64,000 nt of DNA from JAAXTX01 sp035560715 (GCA_035560715.1 DATMYW010000034.1:1-64000), one strand, 5' to 3'. Shown: positions 23,418 through 31,539, counted from the first letter of the stretch. Translations and numbers: made by a program. The notes: generated from the letters alone by a model not told the origin.

Positions 23418-24563
23418 ATGAAAGTACTGTTCCTCAACTATGAATATCCTCCGCTCGGTGGCGGTGCGGGGAACGCGACAGCGTATCTCCTGAAGGAGTA
23501 CGCGAAAATGCCGGATCTTGAAGTGCATCTCGTCTCATCGGCCGTGGGGGCGGAGTATGTCCGAGAGAATGTCGGAGAGCATGTCGTGATCCATCGGCTG
23601 CCGATCGGCAAGGATGACCGGAACCTGCACTATCAGTCCCGAAGCAACCTCCTCTCGTATTCGTGGCGGGCCTACTTCTTTTCCCGAAAACTGATTCGTC
23701 AGGAGGGCAATTTCTCCCTTATTCACGCCTTCTTTACGGTCCCGTGCGGGTTTCTCGCGATGGTGCTCGGTTTTGAGTTCAAATTGCCGTATATCGTGTC
23801 GCTGCGGGGAGCCGACGTCCCCGGATACAGTGAACGGTTCAAGCTCCTCTACTCCGTGTTCAGGCCGCTTGCACGCATCGTCTGGCGTAGATCGGCGGAT
23901 GTCATCTCGAACAGTCGGGGATTGCGTGACCTCGCCCTCATGACGGATGCCCGGCAGGAAATCGAAATCATTCCGAACGGCGTCGATACCGGTCAATTTC
24001 ATCCCGATCATGAGCGCGTATCGGACGGTATGGTCCGCATATTGGTCGTCTCACGGCTCACTCCTCGCAAGGGTGTCCGCTTCCTGGTGCGTGCGATGGC
24101 GTCGCTTCCGGAGTCGGCGCGGCTCGTCATCGCCGGAGCCGGAGGGGAACGTGAATATCTCGAGTCGCTCGCCGCGGAGTGCGGCGTGACGGAGCGTGTC
24201 GATTTCCGGGGTCTCGTCCCGCACGACGGGACGCCCGCGGTCTATCGTGAATGCGATATCTTCTGCCTCCCGTCCTTGAACGAGGGGATGAGCAATACGG
24301 TGCTCGAGGCGATCGCGTCCGGACTGCCTATCGTGGCGACGGTGACCGGCGGAACGGAGGAGCTGGTCACCGACGGCGAGAACGGATTCTTCGTGAAGAC
24401 CGGATCTGCGGAAGATCTCTCCGAAAAGCTCGTAAAACTCGTTTCGGACGCGGAACTCCGAACACGTATGGGATCTGAGAGTCGGACCAGGGCCGAGTCG
24501 ATGAGTTGGAATACCGTGGCGAAACGCTACGAGGATGTCTATACCAAGTCAGTGAATCGATGA
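23418..24563 (+). CDS. Glycosyltransferase family 4
   Basis: A 381-residue GT-B enzyme. The N-terminal MKVLFLNYEYPPLGGGAGNA motif is the acceptor-side glycine-rich loop. The donor-side domain has EIIPNGVDTGQF, VVSRLTPRKGVRFL and PSLNEGMSNTVLEAIASGLP with the E-x7-E motif. The nucleotide-sugar donor is unknown. AGGGAG at 23407-23412 is a good SD that overlaps the ugd stop. It ends in ATGA with the Nudix gene. Confidence 0.93.
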   Translation: MKVLFLNYEYPPLGGGAGNATAYLLKEYAKMPDLEVHLVSSAVGAEYVRENVGEHVVIHRLPIGKDDRNLHYQSRSNLLSYSWRAYFFSRKLIRQEGNFSLIHAFFTVPCGFLAMVLGFEFKLPYIVSLRGADVPGYSERFKLLYSVFRPLARIVWRRSADVISNSRGLRDLALMTDARQEIEIIPNGVDTGQFHPDHERVSDGMVRILVVSRLTPRKGVRFLVRAMASLPESARLVIAGAGGEREYLESLAAECGVTERVDFRGLVPHDGTPAVYRECDIFCLPSLNEGMSNTVLEAIASGLPIVATVTGGTEELVTDGENGFFVKTGSAEDLSEKLVKLVSDAELRTRMGSESRTRAESMSWNTVAKRYEDVYTKSVNR

Positions 24564-25057
24564 CGGCGATGTCCAGGATAATCATTGTCGATGCGGAAGA
24601 CGCCATTATCGGCCACAAGGAACGCGGCACATTGAACCGAGATGATATTTATCGTGTCTCGGCATTGTGGATTACGAATTCGAAAGGCGAAAGCCTGCTC
24701 GCGCAGCGATCGTTCTCAAAGAAGCACAGTCCTGGAATGTGGGGTCCGGCCGTCGCGGGAACCAATGACGAAGGTGAGTCATACGACGCGAATATCGTGA
24801 AAGAGGCGGAGGAGGAGTTGGGCATATCCGACGTTCCGTTCATTCGAAGGGGAAAAATGCGTCATCGCGGCGAACATGAGTATTTCCTTCAGTGGTATTC
24901 GGCGGTAATCGACGAGCCTGAATGGCATTTCATCATCCAGGAGGACGAAGTCGAACGAATCAAATGGTTTTCGCCCGAGGAGTTGAAAATCGCGATCGTC
25001 GGACATCCCGAGGATTTCATATCGGGAATGGAAATGTACATCGAGAGGTTCGTGTGA
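24560..25057 (+). CDS. Nudix hydrolase, IDI-like
   Basis: A 165-residue Nudix protein. The Nudix box can be read as G-x5-E-x7-KE-x-x-EE-x-G in GTNDEGESYDANIVKEAEEE, with Lys replacing the usual Arg. N-terminal features (IIIVDAEDAIIGHKERG, VSALWITNSKGESLLAQRSF) resemble isopentenyl-diphosphate isomerase-like proteins, but the CGHP Cys of true IDI is replaced (GPAVAG). It is probably a diphosphate hydrolase rather than an isomerase. ATG 24560 overlaps the GT4 stop as ATGA. Confidence 0.85.
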   Translation: MTAMSRIIIVDAEDAIIGHKERGTLNRDDIYRVSALWITNSKGESLLAQRSFSKKHSPGMWGPAVAGTNDEGESYDANIVKEAEEELGISDVPFIRRGKMRHRGEHEYFLQWYSAVIDEPEWHFIIQEDEVERIKWFSPEELKIAIVGHPEDFISGMEMYIERFV

Positions 25058-25446
25058 TTGGCAAATATGAGAACCCTATGAAGAACTATGACTCGTGGAT
25101 GAAGGGATTCATGGAGGGATGGAAGAACCGGGATGTCGAGGCGGTCATGGCGACGATCGCCGGGAACTGCGCCTATTATGAGACTGTTTTCGACGAACCG
25201 TGTCCGGATATCGATGCTATTCGCGGACTCTGGAAAGTTGTTCCGGAGAATCAGAAAGACATAGAGTATTCATACGAGATTCTTGCGGAGAACGAGGAAT
25301 ACGGTATCTTTCATTTCCAGCTGGCAAGAACGGTTCTGCCCGAGGGGAACCGGGTGGAGATGGACGGCATCTTCCAGATATCCGTTGATGAGGCGGGGCG
25401 GTGCATCTATTTCAGGCAATGGCGTTCCGTTCGGGAAATCCGATAA
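25054..25446 (+). CDS. NTF2/SnoaL-like protein
   Basis: A 130-residue protein with the SnoaL-like layout: helix SWMKGFMEGWKNRDVEAVMATI, short strand NCAYYETVFDEP, helix DIDAIRGLWKVV, then strands YSYEILAEN, YGIFHFQLARTVL and MDGIFQISVDEAGRCIYFRQW. Such proteins are small isomerases, cyclases or ligand-binding proteins; the role here is unknown. GTG 25054 was chosen because it overlaps the Nudix stop as GTGA and has GAGAGG five bases upstream; ATG 25078 is the alternative. Last gene of the operon. Confidence 0.8.
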   Translation: MIGKYENPMKNYDSWMKGFMEGWKNRDVEAVMATIAGNCAYYETVFDEPCPDIDAIRGLWKVVPENQKDIEYSYEILAENEEYGIFHFQLARTVLPEGNRVEMDGIFQISVDEAGRCIYFRQWRSVREIR

Positions 25447-25643
25447 TATTCCGCGAATGAAAATGAACGGAAACCCCTGGCAGACCCCGGGCTATTTTCT
25501 GTTTACCGAGATTTGTTTGAATGTGTAGAACATGAAACGGCTCGAGCAGCCGATCATCCGTTAGAGACTTTCTCTGTGGGATGAGACTTCGAAAAACATG
25601 CACATCCCATTCAGGTTCTGAGACAAAAGCATGAGGCATCCGG

Positions 25644-25683
25644 AGTTACATCTGATACGCTGTCGCATATCAGATGTAACTTT
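25644..25683 (+). terminator. Perfect 14-bp hairpin after the 25054 gene
   Basis: AGTTACATCTGATA (25644-25657) pairs perfectly with TATCAGATGTAACT (25668-25681), loop ten bases, then TTATC. It lies about 200 bases past the last plus-strand gene and 26 bases past trpB, which is convergent. The 200 bases before it hold no gene that I can support. Confidence 0.6.
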
Positions 25684-25708
25684 ATCGGGGATGGGATTTT
25701 GAGAAGAA

Positions 25709-26938
25709 TCAGTTCAGGTTCATCCGATCGGCGACGTAGTCGATGTCCTTATCTCCACGACCCGAGAGATTGACGAGGAGTATCGCGTCCTTGTCCATGT
25801 CCGGAGCGATCTTGATCGCATGGGCGACGGCGTGAGCGCTTTCAAGGGCGGGGATGATGCCTTCCGTCTTCGAAAGGACGGAGAACGCCTCGAGCGCTTC
25901 CTTGTCGTTTGCGGTCGCATAGGTGACGCGGCCGGTATCCTTGAGATGGGCGTGCTCGGGTCCGACGCCCGGGTAGTCGAGTCCGGAGGCGACGGAATGG
26001 ACCGGGTCCGGCACGCCATTGTCATCTTGGAGCAGGTACGTGAACATGCCATGGATGGCGCCCGGCTTGCCGAATGTCAGTGTCGCGGCATGATCGCCCT
26101 TTTTAAAGCTTCTGCCGGCCGGCTCGACGCCGATCATGTCGACGGCGTCATTCAGGAATGCGCTGAAAAGGCCTAGGGCGTTCGACCCGCCGCCGACACA
26201 GGCTACAAGCACATCCGGGAGTCTTCCCTCGCGTTCGAGTATCTGCCGACGCGCTTCTTCGCCGACTATCGACTGGAAGTCGCGCACCATCATCGGGTAC
26301 GGATGCGGTCCGACGACGGAACCGATTCCGAAGAACGTGTGATCGTGATCGGCAATGAACGCCCCAAAGGCACTATCGACGGCGTCTTTGAGGCACCGTC
26401 CGCCGGATCCGACCGCTACGACGTTCGCGCCGAGCATACGCATGCGTAGCACGTTCGGATGCTGCTTTTCGATGTCGATCGCACCCATATGGATCTCACA
26501 CTCGAGACCGACGAGTGCGGCCGCGGTCGCAAGAGCGACACCGTGTTGGCCGGCGCCGGTTTCAGCGAGAAGTTTCGTCTTCCCCATCCGTTTCGCGAGG
26601 AGCGCCTCGCCGAGCGTGTGATTGATCTTGTGTGCCCCGGTATGGTTCAGATCTTCACGTTTCAGATAGATTTTGGCACCTCCGAGCTTTTCCGTCAGAC
26701 GCTTCGCGAAGAATATCGGGGAGGGGCGTCCGACATACTCCGCGAGAAGACGTCGGTATTCGTCCATGAAGGCTGGGTCTTTGCGCGCCTCCTCGTATGC
26801 GCCGGTAACTTCGTCGAGCACCGGACCGAGTTCAGGCGGTACGAGGCGTCCTCCGTATTCGCCGAAATAGCCTTGGTTGTCGGGAAGTTTTCCGAGTACC
26901 GTTATGACCGTTTTGCCGGAAAATAATGAAGGGGTCAT
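25709..26938 (-). CDS. trpB: Tryptophan synthase beta chain
   Basis: A 409-residue PLP enzyme joining indole (or indole from TrpA) and serine to tryptophan. FGEYGGRLVPPEL opens the fold. The PLP Lys is K104 in NHTGAHKINHTLG, the catalytic Glu is E126 in AETGAGQHGVA, and the phosphate site is CVGGGSNALG. It is the TrpB1 type. No trpA or other trp gene lies nearby, so it may salvage indole. ATG 26938 was chosen because the family begins there. The mRNA starts at 27199-27196 and passes through an attenuator. An 8-bp hairpin (26968-26988) lies 30 bases before the start codon. Confidence 0.96.
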   Translation of the reverse strand: MTPSLFSGKTVITVLGKLPDNQGYFGEYGGRLVPPELGPVLDEVTGAYEEARKDPAFMDEYRRLLAEYVGRPSPIFFAKRLTEKLGGAKIYLKREDLNHTGAHKINHTLGEALLAKRMGKTKLLAETGAGQHGVALATAAALVGLECEIHMGAIDIEKQHPNVLRMRMLGANVVAVGSGGRCLKDAVDSAFGAFIADHDHTFFGIGSVVGPHPYPMMVRDFQSIVGEEARRQILEREGRLPDVLVACVGGGSNALGLFSAFLNDAVDMIGVEPAGRSFKKGDHAATLTFGKPGAIHGMFTYLLQDDNGVPDPVHSVASGLDYPGVGPEHAHLKDTGRVTYATANDKEALEAFSVLSKTEGIIPALESAHAVAHAIKIAPDMDKDAILLVNLSGRGDKDIDYVADRMNLN

Positions 26939-27077
26939 AGGGATTGAATGTGAATGATAGAAGTGACATCCGCGAGGGCTTCGCGGATCAAACGTATGTG
27001 CGTCGCCAGGAAAAGGTCGAGGCGCCCCGGAAAAGGAAGTGATCGTTCGAAGACATAGGATGGGGAATGACACATTG

Positions 27078-27143
27078 AAAAACCGCCTGTTACGGAACAG
27101 GCGGTTCGGGTACGAAGGGTCACACGAAAATCACCGCCTGTTC
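27078..27143 (-). promoter_or_regulatory. trp-type attenuator: alternative 2:3 antiterminator and 3:4 terminator
   Basis: Read on the minus strand. Segment 1 is ACCGCCT (27154-27148), segment 2 GAACAGGCGGT (27143-27133), segment 3 AACCGCCTGTTC (27106-27095), segment 4 AACAGGCGGTT (27091-27081). 1:2 forms 7 bp. 2:3 forms 11 bp and is the antiterminator. 3:4 forms 11 bp with loop CCGT followed by TTTC (five T in all) and is the terminator. A ribosome stalled on the Trp codons would cover segment 1, freeing 2 to pair with 3. Confidence 0.88.
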
Positions 27144-27196
27144 TGAGAGGCGGTCCACCACGCGAGCTGCATCGATCGGTTCGGTGTGATGTGCAT
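27131..27196 (-). CDS. trpL: trp leader peptide with tandem Trp codons
   Basis: A 21-codon ORF starting MHITPNRSMQLAWW and ending TASQNRR-stop. Codons 13 and 14 are TGG TGG (27160-27155), placed directly before segment 1 of the attenuator; the stop TGA overlaps the end of segment 2, as required for classical ribosome-mediated control. The ATG lies only 0-3 bases from the predicted transcription start, so the peptide is probably translated from a leaderless or nearly leaderless mRNA. Confidence 0.85.
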   Translation of the reverse strand: MHITPNRSMQLAWWTASQNRR

Positions 27197-27205
27197 ATCG
27201 TCCAC

Positions 27206-27234
27206 AGTATAGGTATGTGTGTCGAGGCTGTCAA
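27206..27234 (-). promoter_or_regulatory. Consensus promoter of trpL-trpB
   Basis: On the minus strand, TTGACA (27234-27229, perfect), 17-base spacer, TATACT (27211-27206, one mismatch to TATAAT). Predicted start at 27199-27196. Confidence 0.85.
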
Positions 27235-27260
27235 ACGGATGCCGTCTCCTGACGCGAAGT

Positions 27261-27854
27261 TCAGTCGAGGAATGACAGAATTATATCGGAAAGGGAGCTG
27301 TTTTCGAATATTCCCGAAGGTATGACCGGGTTATCGCCGAACTCGTCATGTCTGATGCCTGAAAGCATGACGGTCCGCAGCCCCGATGATTTCCGAGAAA
27401 ACATTTCGGAAACTGAACGGAAGAAATTTCCGAAGCGGTCTGCTGTCGACCGGATATCGATGACATCACCCGGAGTATCGGGTGTCCGAAAGACGCCGCA
27501 TAGGGATATCACCCTGAGCGGCAGAATCGTGCGACCTGCGGCGAGAAGCGCGATCAGGGTACCAATACTGCAGGATATGACGGATACGACTCCTTCGGTT
27601 GTGATCAGATCCGAAAGTCTTTTCGATGCCAGGTGGAGGGATTTCGATGTCACGCTCCCGTTCCATTCGAAGCGGATGACCTCGTAGCCGCGCTGCCGCA
27701 AGGCGGGTATCCATGCTTCCTCCGAACCGGAGTAATCGGGGATGACGTTGAACAGTCCGTAGAGTCGCACGATGCCTTTCTGGACGAAGGGATTCGACGA
27801 CCTGAGATACCTCGCGCCGGGAACGACGACGATGACGCGTCGTTGATCGCTCAT
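27261..27854 (-). CDS. Alpha/beta-hydrolase-like protein
   Basis: A 197-residue protein starting RRVIVVVPGARYLRSSNPF, a strand and oxyanion-type loop. VSVISCSIGTLIALLAAG carries a G-x-S-x-G-like elbow in which the first Gly is Ser (SCSIGT), so Ser at the centre is the candidate nucleophile. The C-terminal MLSGIRHDEFGDN supplies a likely Asp or His. It is a diverged hydrolase; substrate unknown. ATG 27854 overlaps the HIT gene stop as ATGA. Confidence 0.65.
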   Translation of the reverse strand: MSDQRRVIVVVPGARYLRSSNPFVQKGIVRLYGLFNVIPDYSGSEEAWIPALRQRGYEVIRFEWNGSVTSKSLHLASKRLSDLITTEGVVSVISCSIGTLIALLAAGRTILPLRVISLCGVFRTPDTPGDVIDIRSTADRFGNFFRSVSEMFSRKSSGLRTVMLSGIRHDEFGDNPVIPSGIFENSSLSDIILSFLD

Positions 27855-28291
27855 AGTCCCCATGCGGTGTCGGAAAACCGCTCTCCCGAAAACAGGTGGT
27901 CGAGTGTCACCCGGATGCGGCGGATATCATCGGCGTCGAGCGGCATATATCCGTCCTTGTGTCCCGGAGCGAACGGCTCGCCGTATTGTTGCATGACGGC
28001 GTCCTTCGCGCGGCCATAGAGGTGGATGTGGAGCGACGGTTTCCAATTGCCGTTGTCCTGGTAGTTGATGCGGCCGATTTCGACTCCGATCTCCGCCATC
28101 GCGGCTTTCAACGCTTCTCCGGAGGCGATCGTCAGTCGCATGAGCTCGATTGCCTGGCGCGGGGTGAGGAACGTGCGATCCTCGACCGGGACTTTCGGGC
28201 TTATTTTCATATGCCCTCCCTCGAGTCGGTCGATCTCCGGCGTCTCATGGGATTCGAGAACGAAGTCGCCGGTTTCGTAGATGATGGCCAT
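27851..28291 (-). CDS. HIT-superfamily protein
   Basis: A 146-residue protein. The signature is HIHLYGR in PSLHIHLYGRAK near residue 100, the H-x-H-x core of histidine-triad hydrolases, preceded by GHMKISPKVPVEDR and INYQDNGNWKPS. HIT proteins hydrolyse or transfer nucleotidyl groups. The third His of a strict HIT motif is replaced by Tyr, so activity may differ. It is translationally coupled to the hydrolase gene downstream and probably co-transcribed with the 28313 gene. Confidence 0.75.
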   Translation of the reverse strand: MAIIYETGDFVLESHETPEIDRLEGGHMKISPKVPVEDRTFLTPRQAIELMRLTIASGEALKAAMAEIGVEIGRINYQDNGNWKPSLHIHLYGRAKDAVMQQYGEPFAPGHKDGYMPLDADDIRRIRVTLDHLFSGERFSDTAWGL

Positions 28292-28312
28292 ACGTTCTTA
28301 CGGAGAAAGTGT

Positions 28313-28675
28313 TTAATAGCTACGGAGGATATCGTCGATCGCGGCAAGCATCGATTCTTGGGAATCATATTCGCGAAATACGCGTGTCAGTCTCTTCAGT
28401 GACGAGGAAGGGGCGGTGCCGGACCGGTGAATACATGCGATCGGTATGCCGGCAGCCTCAGCTCGCCCGAGCTCGATGCCGACGCCGGTTGCCGGTACCG
28501 AGACGTCCGCTACCACTAACTGACAGCTCGGGATAACCGCCCTGGAGTCCTCGTTTATCCCGTTTTCATGCGGAAAAACGAAGACAGGGCCGTCCTCCGG
28601 GAAATGTTGCCGGATGGGGCGATAAAGTTCGTTTACGTAATCGAAAGACCTCGAATGGCAGACGTATATTCGCAT
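28313..28675 (-). CDS. Nucleoside 2-deoxyribosyltransferase-like protein
   Basis: A 120-residue Rossmann-like protein: MRIYVCHSRSFDYVNELYRP at the N-terminus (the nucleotide-binding strand and Ser/Arg loop), FVFPHENG and VADVSVPATGVGIELGRAEAAGI, the S/T-G-x-x-E-L-G motif that holds the catalytic Glu in this family. C-terminal helices follow. It may act on nucleosides or CMP-like nucleotides, in keeping with the HIT neighbour. ATG 28675 was chosen for family alignment. It is the first gene after the minus promoter at 28743. Confidence 0.8.
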   Translation of the reverse strand: MRIYVCHSRSFDYVNELYRPIRQHFPEDGPVFVFPHENGINEDSRAVIPSCQLVVADVSVPATGVGIELGRAEAAGIPIACIHRSGTAPSSSLKRLTRVFREYDSQESMLAAIDDILRSY

Positions 28676-28742
28676 ATGATCGGAAAGTATCCCCCTTTCT
28701 GAAATCTCAGGTCCCTGGTACCATAGAGAGTGAAACGGCTTC

Positions 28743-28771
28743 ATTATAGCCCGTAATCGCATAGGTGACAA
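28743..28771 (-). promoter_or_regulatory. Predicted promoter of the NDT-HIT-hydrolase operon
   Basis: On the minus strand, TTGTCA (28771-28766), 17-base spacer, TATAAT (28748-28743). Start near 28736, leader about 60 bases. Confidence 0.75.
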
Positions 28772-28776
28772 AACGT

Positions 28777-29739
28777 ATGGCCGTAATCGCGAAAGAATTG
28801 AGAAAGAAGGTCATTTTTGTGTTAAAAGCCGCGATGGCGGTCGCTCTGATCGTCCTTTTGGTCATCAAGGTGGACTGGACGAAGATCTGGTCCGAGGTGT
28901 CGGAAGCGTCACCGCTGTTGCTATTGGTCGCGACGCTGCTTTATGTCGCGGGACTGTTCATGTGTATCGAACGCTGGTGGCGCGCCGCCCACTACAAGAA
29001 GTTCGCCATGACGTTCTGGGATGCGGCAGAATTCTTTTTTGCCGGACTGTTCCTGAACAATTTCCTGCCCTCGTTCTTCGGAGGTGACGCGTATCAAAGC
29101 TACATCCTCGGGAAATCCGAGCACCGGTATCCCGCCGCGATTTCGACCGTGATGTTCACGCGCTTCATCGGCCTGTGGGCCACGATATCCCTTTTTTTTA
29201 CGTTCGGGCTGCTTGGTTGGAGTCGGGTGTTCACGAAACCCGTGTTCGAATGGTTCGGCATCGGATTGCTGTTCTTCCTGGTCGCGGACTTGGTCCTCGT
29301 CTTCGTGTACGCGCATCCACGGTTCAAGCGGTTCGTCGAATGGCTTCCCGAGAAGATCAGGTGTTTCTTTTCCGAAATCGGAGGGTATGCGAAGTGGCCG
29401 TTCCTGCGGGAGAACTTCATTCTTTCGACGGCATTCGCGTTCGTCGGTGTCGGCATGTTCAACCTGATGCTGTTCTTCGCGCTCGGTGAACGGGTTCCGA
29501 TTTTTCCGTACCTGGCTACCGTATTTCTTATCAGTCTCGTCTCGAGCCTGCCGGTCTCAATCAACAATATCGGACTCAAGGAGTGGGCATACTTCACGTT
29601 TTTCCCGCTTATCGGTATCCGTCCCGAAGCGGCGCTCGCCGTAGCGTTGCTCGGGCGGTTCATACAGATCCTGATCAGTCTTGTCGGGGCACCGTTCTTC
29701 TTCAGGGAAAAAAAAGAATACGGAACCGATCGGGCATAA
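28777..29739 (+). CDS. Lysylphosphatidylglycerol synthase TM-like (YbhN/AglD-type) membrane protein
   Basis: A 320-residue protein with about eight membrane helices. Family hallmarks are ERWWRAAHYKKFAMTFWDA, the conserved FLNNFLPSFFGGDAYQSY and the late SLPVSINNIGLKEWAYF. This UPF0104/LPG_synthase_TM family includes proteins that flip or are needed for lipid-linked sugars. ATG 28777 was chosen because AGGTGA (28763-28768) gives an eight-base SD spacing; GTG 28765 lies within that SD. It precedes the PMT array, so a part in lipid-linked sugar handling is inferred. Confidence 0.88.
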   Translation: MAVIAKELRKKVIFVLKAAMAVALIVLLVIKVDWTKIWSEVSEASPLLLLVATLLYVAGLFMCIERWWRAAHYKKFAMTFWDAAEFFFAGLFLNNFLPSFFGGDAYQSYILGKSEHRYPAAISTVMFTRFIGLWATISLFFTFGLLGWSRVFTKPVFEWFGIGLLFFLVADLVLVFVYAHPRFKRFVEWLPEKIRCFFSEIGGYAKWPFLRENFILSTAFAFVGVGMFNLMLFFALGERVPIFPYLATVFLISLVSSLPVSINNIGLKEWAYFTFFPLIGIRPEAALAVALLGRFIQILISLVGAPFFFREKKEYGTDRA

Positions 29740-29748
29740 CCGATCGGT
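29725..29748. terminator. CCGATCGG hairpin over the 28777 gene stop
   Basis: ACCGATCGG (29725-29733) and CCGATCGGT (29740-29748) pair perfectly; the six-base loop contains the stop codon TAA. No long T-tract, so terminator function is uncertain. Confidence 0.4.
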
Positions 29749-29796
29749 AATGCTTATCCTGATGCGTACCGATTTCGAGTAAGATCGGAGTTCGGA

Positions 29797-31539
29797 TTAT
29801 CGGTTCAGCCTGTTCCACGTAGGCAGGGCGAGTATGTGCTTCATCTCCTCGGTCGTTTCCATGGAATCTTCCGATTGTCTCTCCTGGGTCACGAAGAGCG
29901 GGTTCGGTTTGAAGAAATGTACCGTCAATGAGCCGAATTCACGCTTCCCTAAAGGTATGAAATGGACGTTCGCCCTGGGTGTTTTTCCGGTCTGGAGGAC
30001 GATGAAATAGTTTCCTTCGCGATACAGCGGCGAATCATGAGGTTCCGAGAAGTAGCGTATGCCGAGTCGCGACAGGTGATACCAGAAAGCCGGCTCGAAC
30101 TCCGCGACTGAGGAAAGGTATACCGGATAGCCGTTTTCACTGGCGATCGAGGAGATGTAGACCGCGATACGTTCCTGTTGCGATAGGGTGATGCGTGAGG
30201 TATTCGGAAACACGTCTTCCGTTTCAAGCGGAGAGGACGATGTCGAGTCGTCTTGGAGTCGATCGAAAACGGAAATGATTCCCGATATATTCGAGCCGAT
30301 AAGCATGCCCGAAAAAAGAACGATCAGGACGAGACCGGCGGGTGAGTTTCGGAACGGCCTGTGCGATCGGATGGCGTCGAGAATGAGTCCGAAGAGCAGG
30401 AACGGTAGAGGGGAGACGAGCAGGAAAAACCGCGGATAGATACGATAGGTCCGGGCGAGTGAGAAGTAGTACGAAAAAGAAACGACGAACCACAATGAAA
30501 GGATGAGAATGACGTCCTTTTTCTTATCCTTCCGCTCCCGGAGAAGTCCGATGAGAAGCGTAGCGGCACCTGCCGTGAAAAAGACGATCGCTGACAGGTT
30601 CACGAACAGTTCCGAGAGCGTACGATGCCGCATCAAAGCGTCAAGAGTGACCACTTTTCGAGCATTGATTTCACCGAGTCCCGAAAGGAGGAAAAAATAC
30701 GACGTTATATGGTGGTGTGCGTCGTCGATAAGTGCGGCAGTGGAATCGGCGGCGCCTCCTCCGATCGTTGACTTGGCGAACTTATTTACAAAAAATCCGA
30801 CGTTTTCTCCATGTGTCACGATATCACTCGCAATCATAGGGGAATAGACGATCGCTACGAGGATGAGTGCCGCGATCCAGGTCCTGAGAGGAAAACGGGG
30901 ACGTTTGACGAGTAAAAAAATGACGATCACTGCCGGTACCGTAAAAAAGGCGTTGAAGTGAATCTGCGTGACGGCAGCGCCCGACAGGGCGGCGATCAGA
31001 AACCAGCGGTTCCGATGTCGTTCGCTCTCGTCTACGCATCTCAGGATGGCATAGAAGCAACCGAGGACGAGAAACGGCAGGACGTTCGGGCTCCAGGAGA
31101 AGCGAGCATACGAGACCGTATACAGTGACGTCGCGAACAGAGCGGTGACGGACAGGGAGACCGTCTTCGACAGCACCCTTCTGGAGAAAAAATAAACGAG
31201 GGGAATAGTGAGGATTGACGACACGAGGACGACCATGGCGTGGCCGGTCGGCGTATTGCCGAACACCAGGGCCGAGAGATATTGAGCATAATAGAAAATC
31301 GGGCCGAGACGGAGCGCCCGCCCGCCGCCCGCGGTCGGACCCAGGAGCGGGAGGTTTCCGGGTCCGTTCGTTACCGCCCCGGAGACGATGTTGAAATCGT
31401 ATGTCTGGTCGATCTCGAAATGAAGCCAATCATGGAAACGATAGGCTCGCAAAGTCACTCCTATGCAGAGAATCATGAACAGCGCCAGGAGTTCCCACTT
31501 TCTGGATCGGGTCATCACGCTGATCTCGCGAAGATTCAT
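29797..31539 (-). CDS. PMT/GT-C membrane glycosyltransferase (array member 1)
   Basis: A 580-residue protein with about 11 membrane helices and a C-terminal soluble domain (about 430-580). The first outer loop has RFHDWLHFEIDQTYDF, with an Asp before Gln as candidate catalytic residue, then LRLGPIFYYAQYLSAL and YARFSWSPNVLPFL. These motifs recur in the genes at 33620, 37600, 39217 and 40797. GT-C enzymes use polyprenyl-phosphate sugars outside the membrane; acceptor unknown. ATG 31539 is taken; ATG 31515 is possible. It follows the 31569 gene by 29 bases on the same strand. Confidence 0.85.
   Translation of the reverse strand: MNLREISVMTRSRKWELLALFMILCIGVTLRAYRFHDWLHFEIDQTYDFNIVSGAVTNGPGNLPLLGPTAGGGRALRLGPIFYYAQYLSALVFGNTPTGHAMVVLVSSILTIPLVYFFSRRVLSKTVSLSVTALFATSLYTVSYARFSWSPNVLPFLVLGCFYAILRCVDESERHRNRWFLIAALSGAAVTQIHFNAFFTVPAVIVIFLLVKRPRFPLRTWIAALILVAIVYSPMIASDIVTHGENVGFFVNKFAKSTIGGGAADSTAALIDDAHHHITSYFFLLSGLGEINARKVVTLDALMRHRTLSELFVNLSAIVFFTAGAATLLIGLLRERKDKKKDVILILSLWFVVSFSYYFSLARTYRIYPRFFLLVSPLPFLLFGLILDAIRSHRPFRNSPAGLVLIVLFSGMLIGSNISGIISVFDRLQDDSTSSSPLETEDVFPNTSRITLSQQERIAVYISSIASENGYPVYLSSVAEFEPAFWYHLSRLGIRYFSEPHDSPLYREGNYFIVLQTGKTPRANVHFIPLGKREFGSLTVHFFKPNPLFVTQERQSEDSMETTEEMKHILALPTWNRLNR

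Noticed and set aside
22283..23437. 384-codon ORF antisense to ugd
   Set aside because: Ugd motifs are complete on the plus strand; the antisense translation is Arg/His-rich and has none.
29740..29796. Possible riboswitch or small RNA between the 28777 and 29797 genes
   Set aside because: Only the CCGATCGG hairpin is present; the rest is too short and shows no known riboswitch layout.
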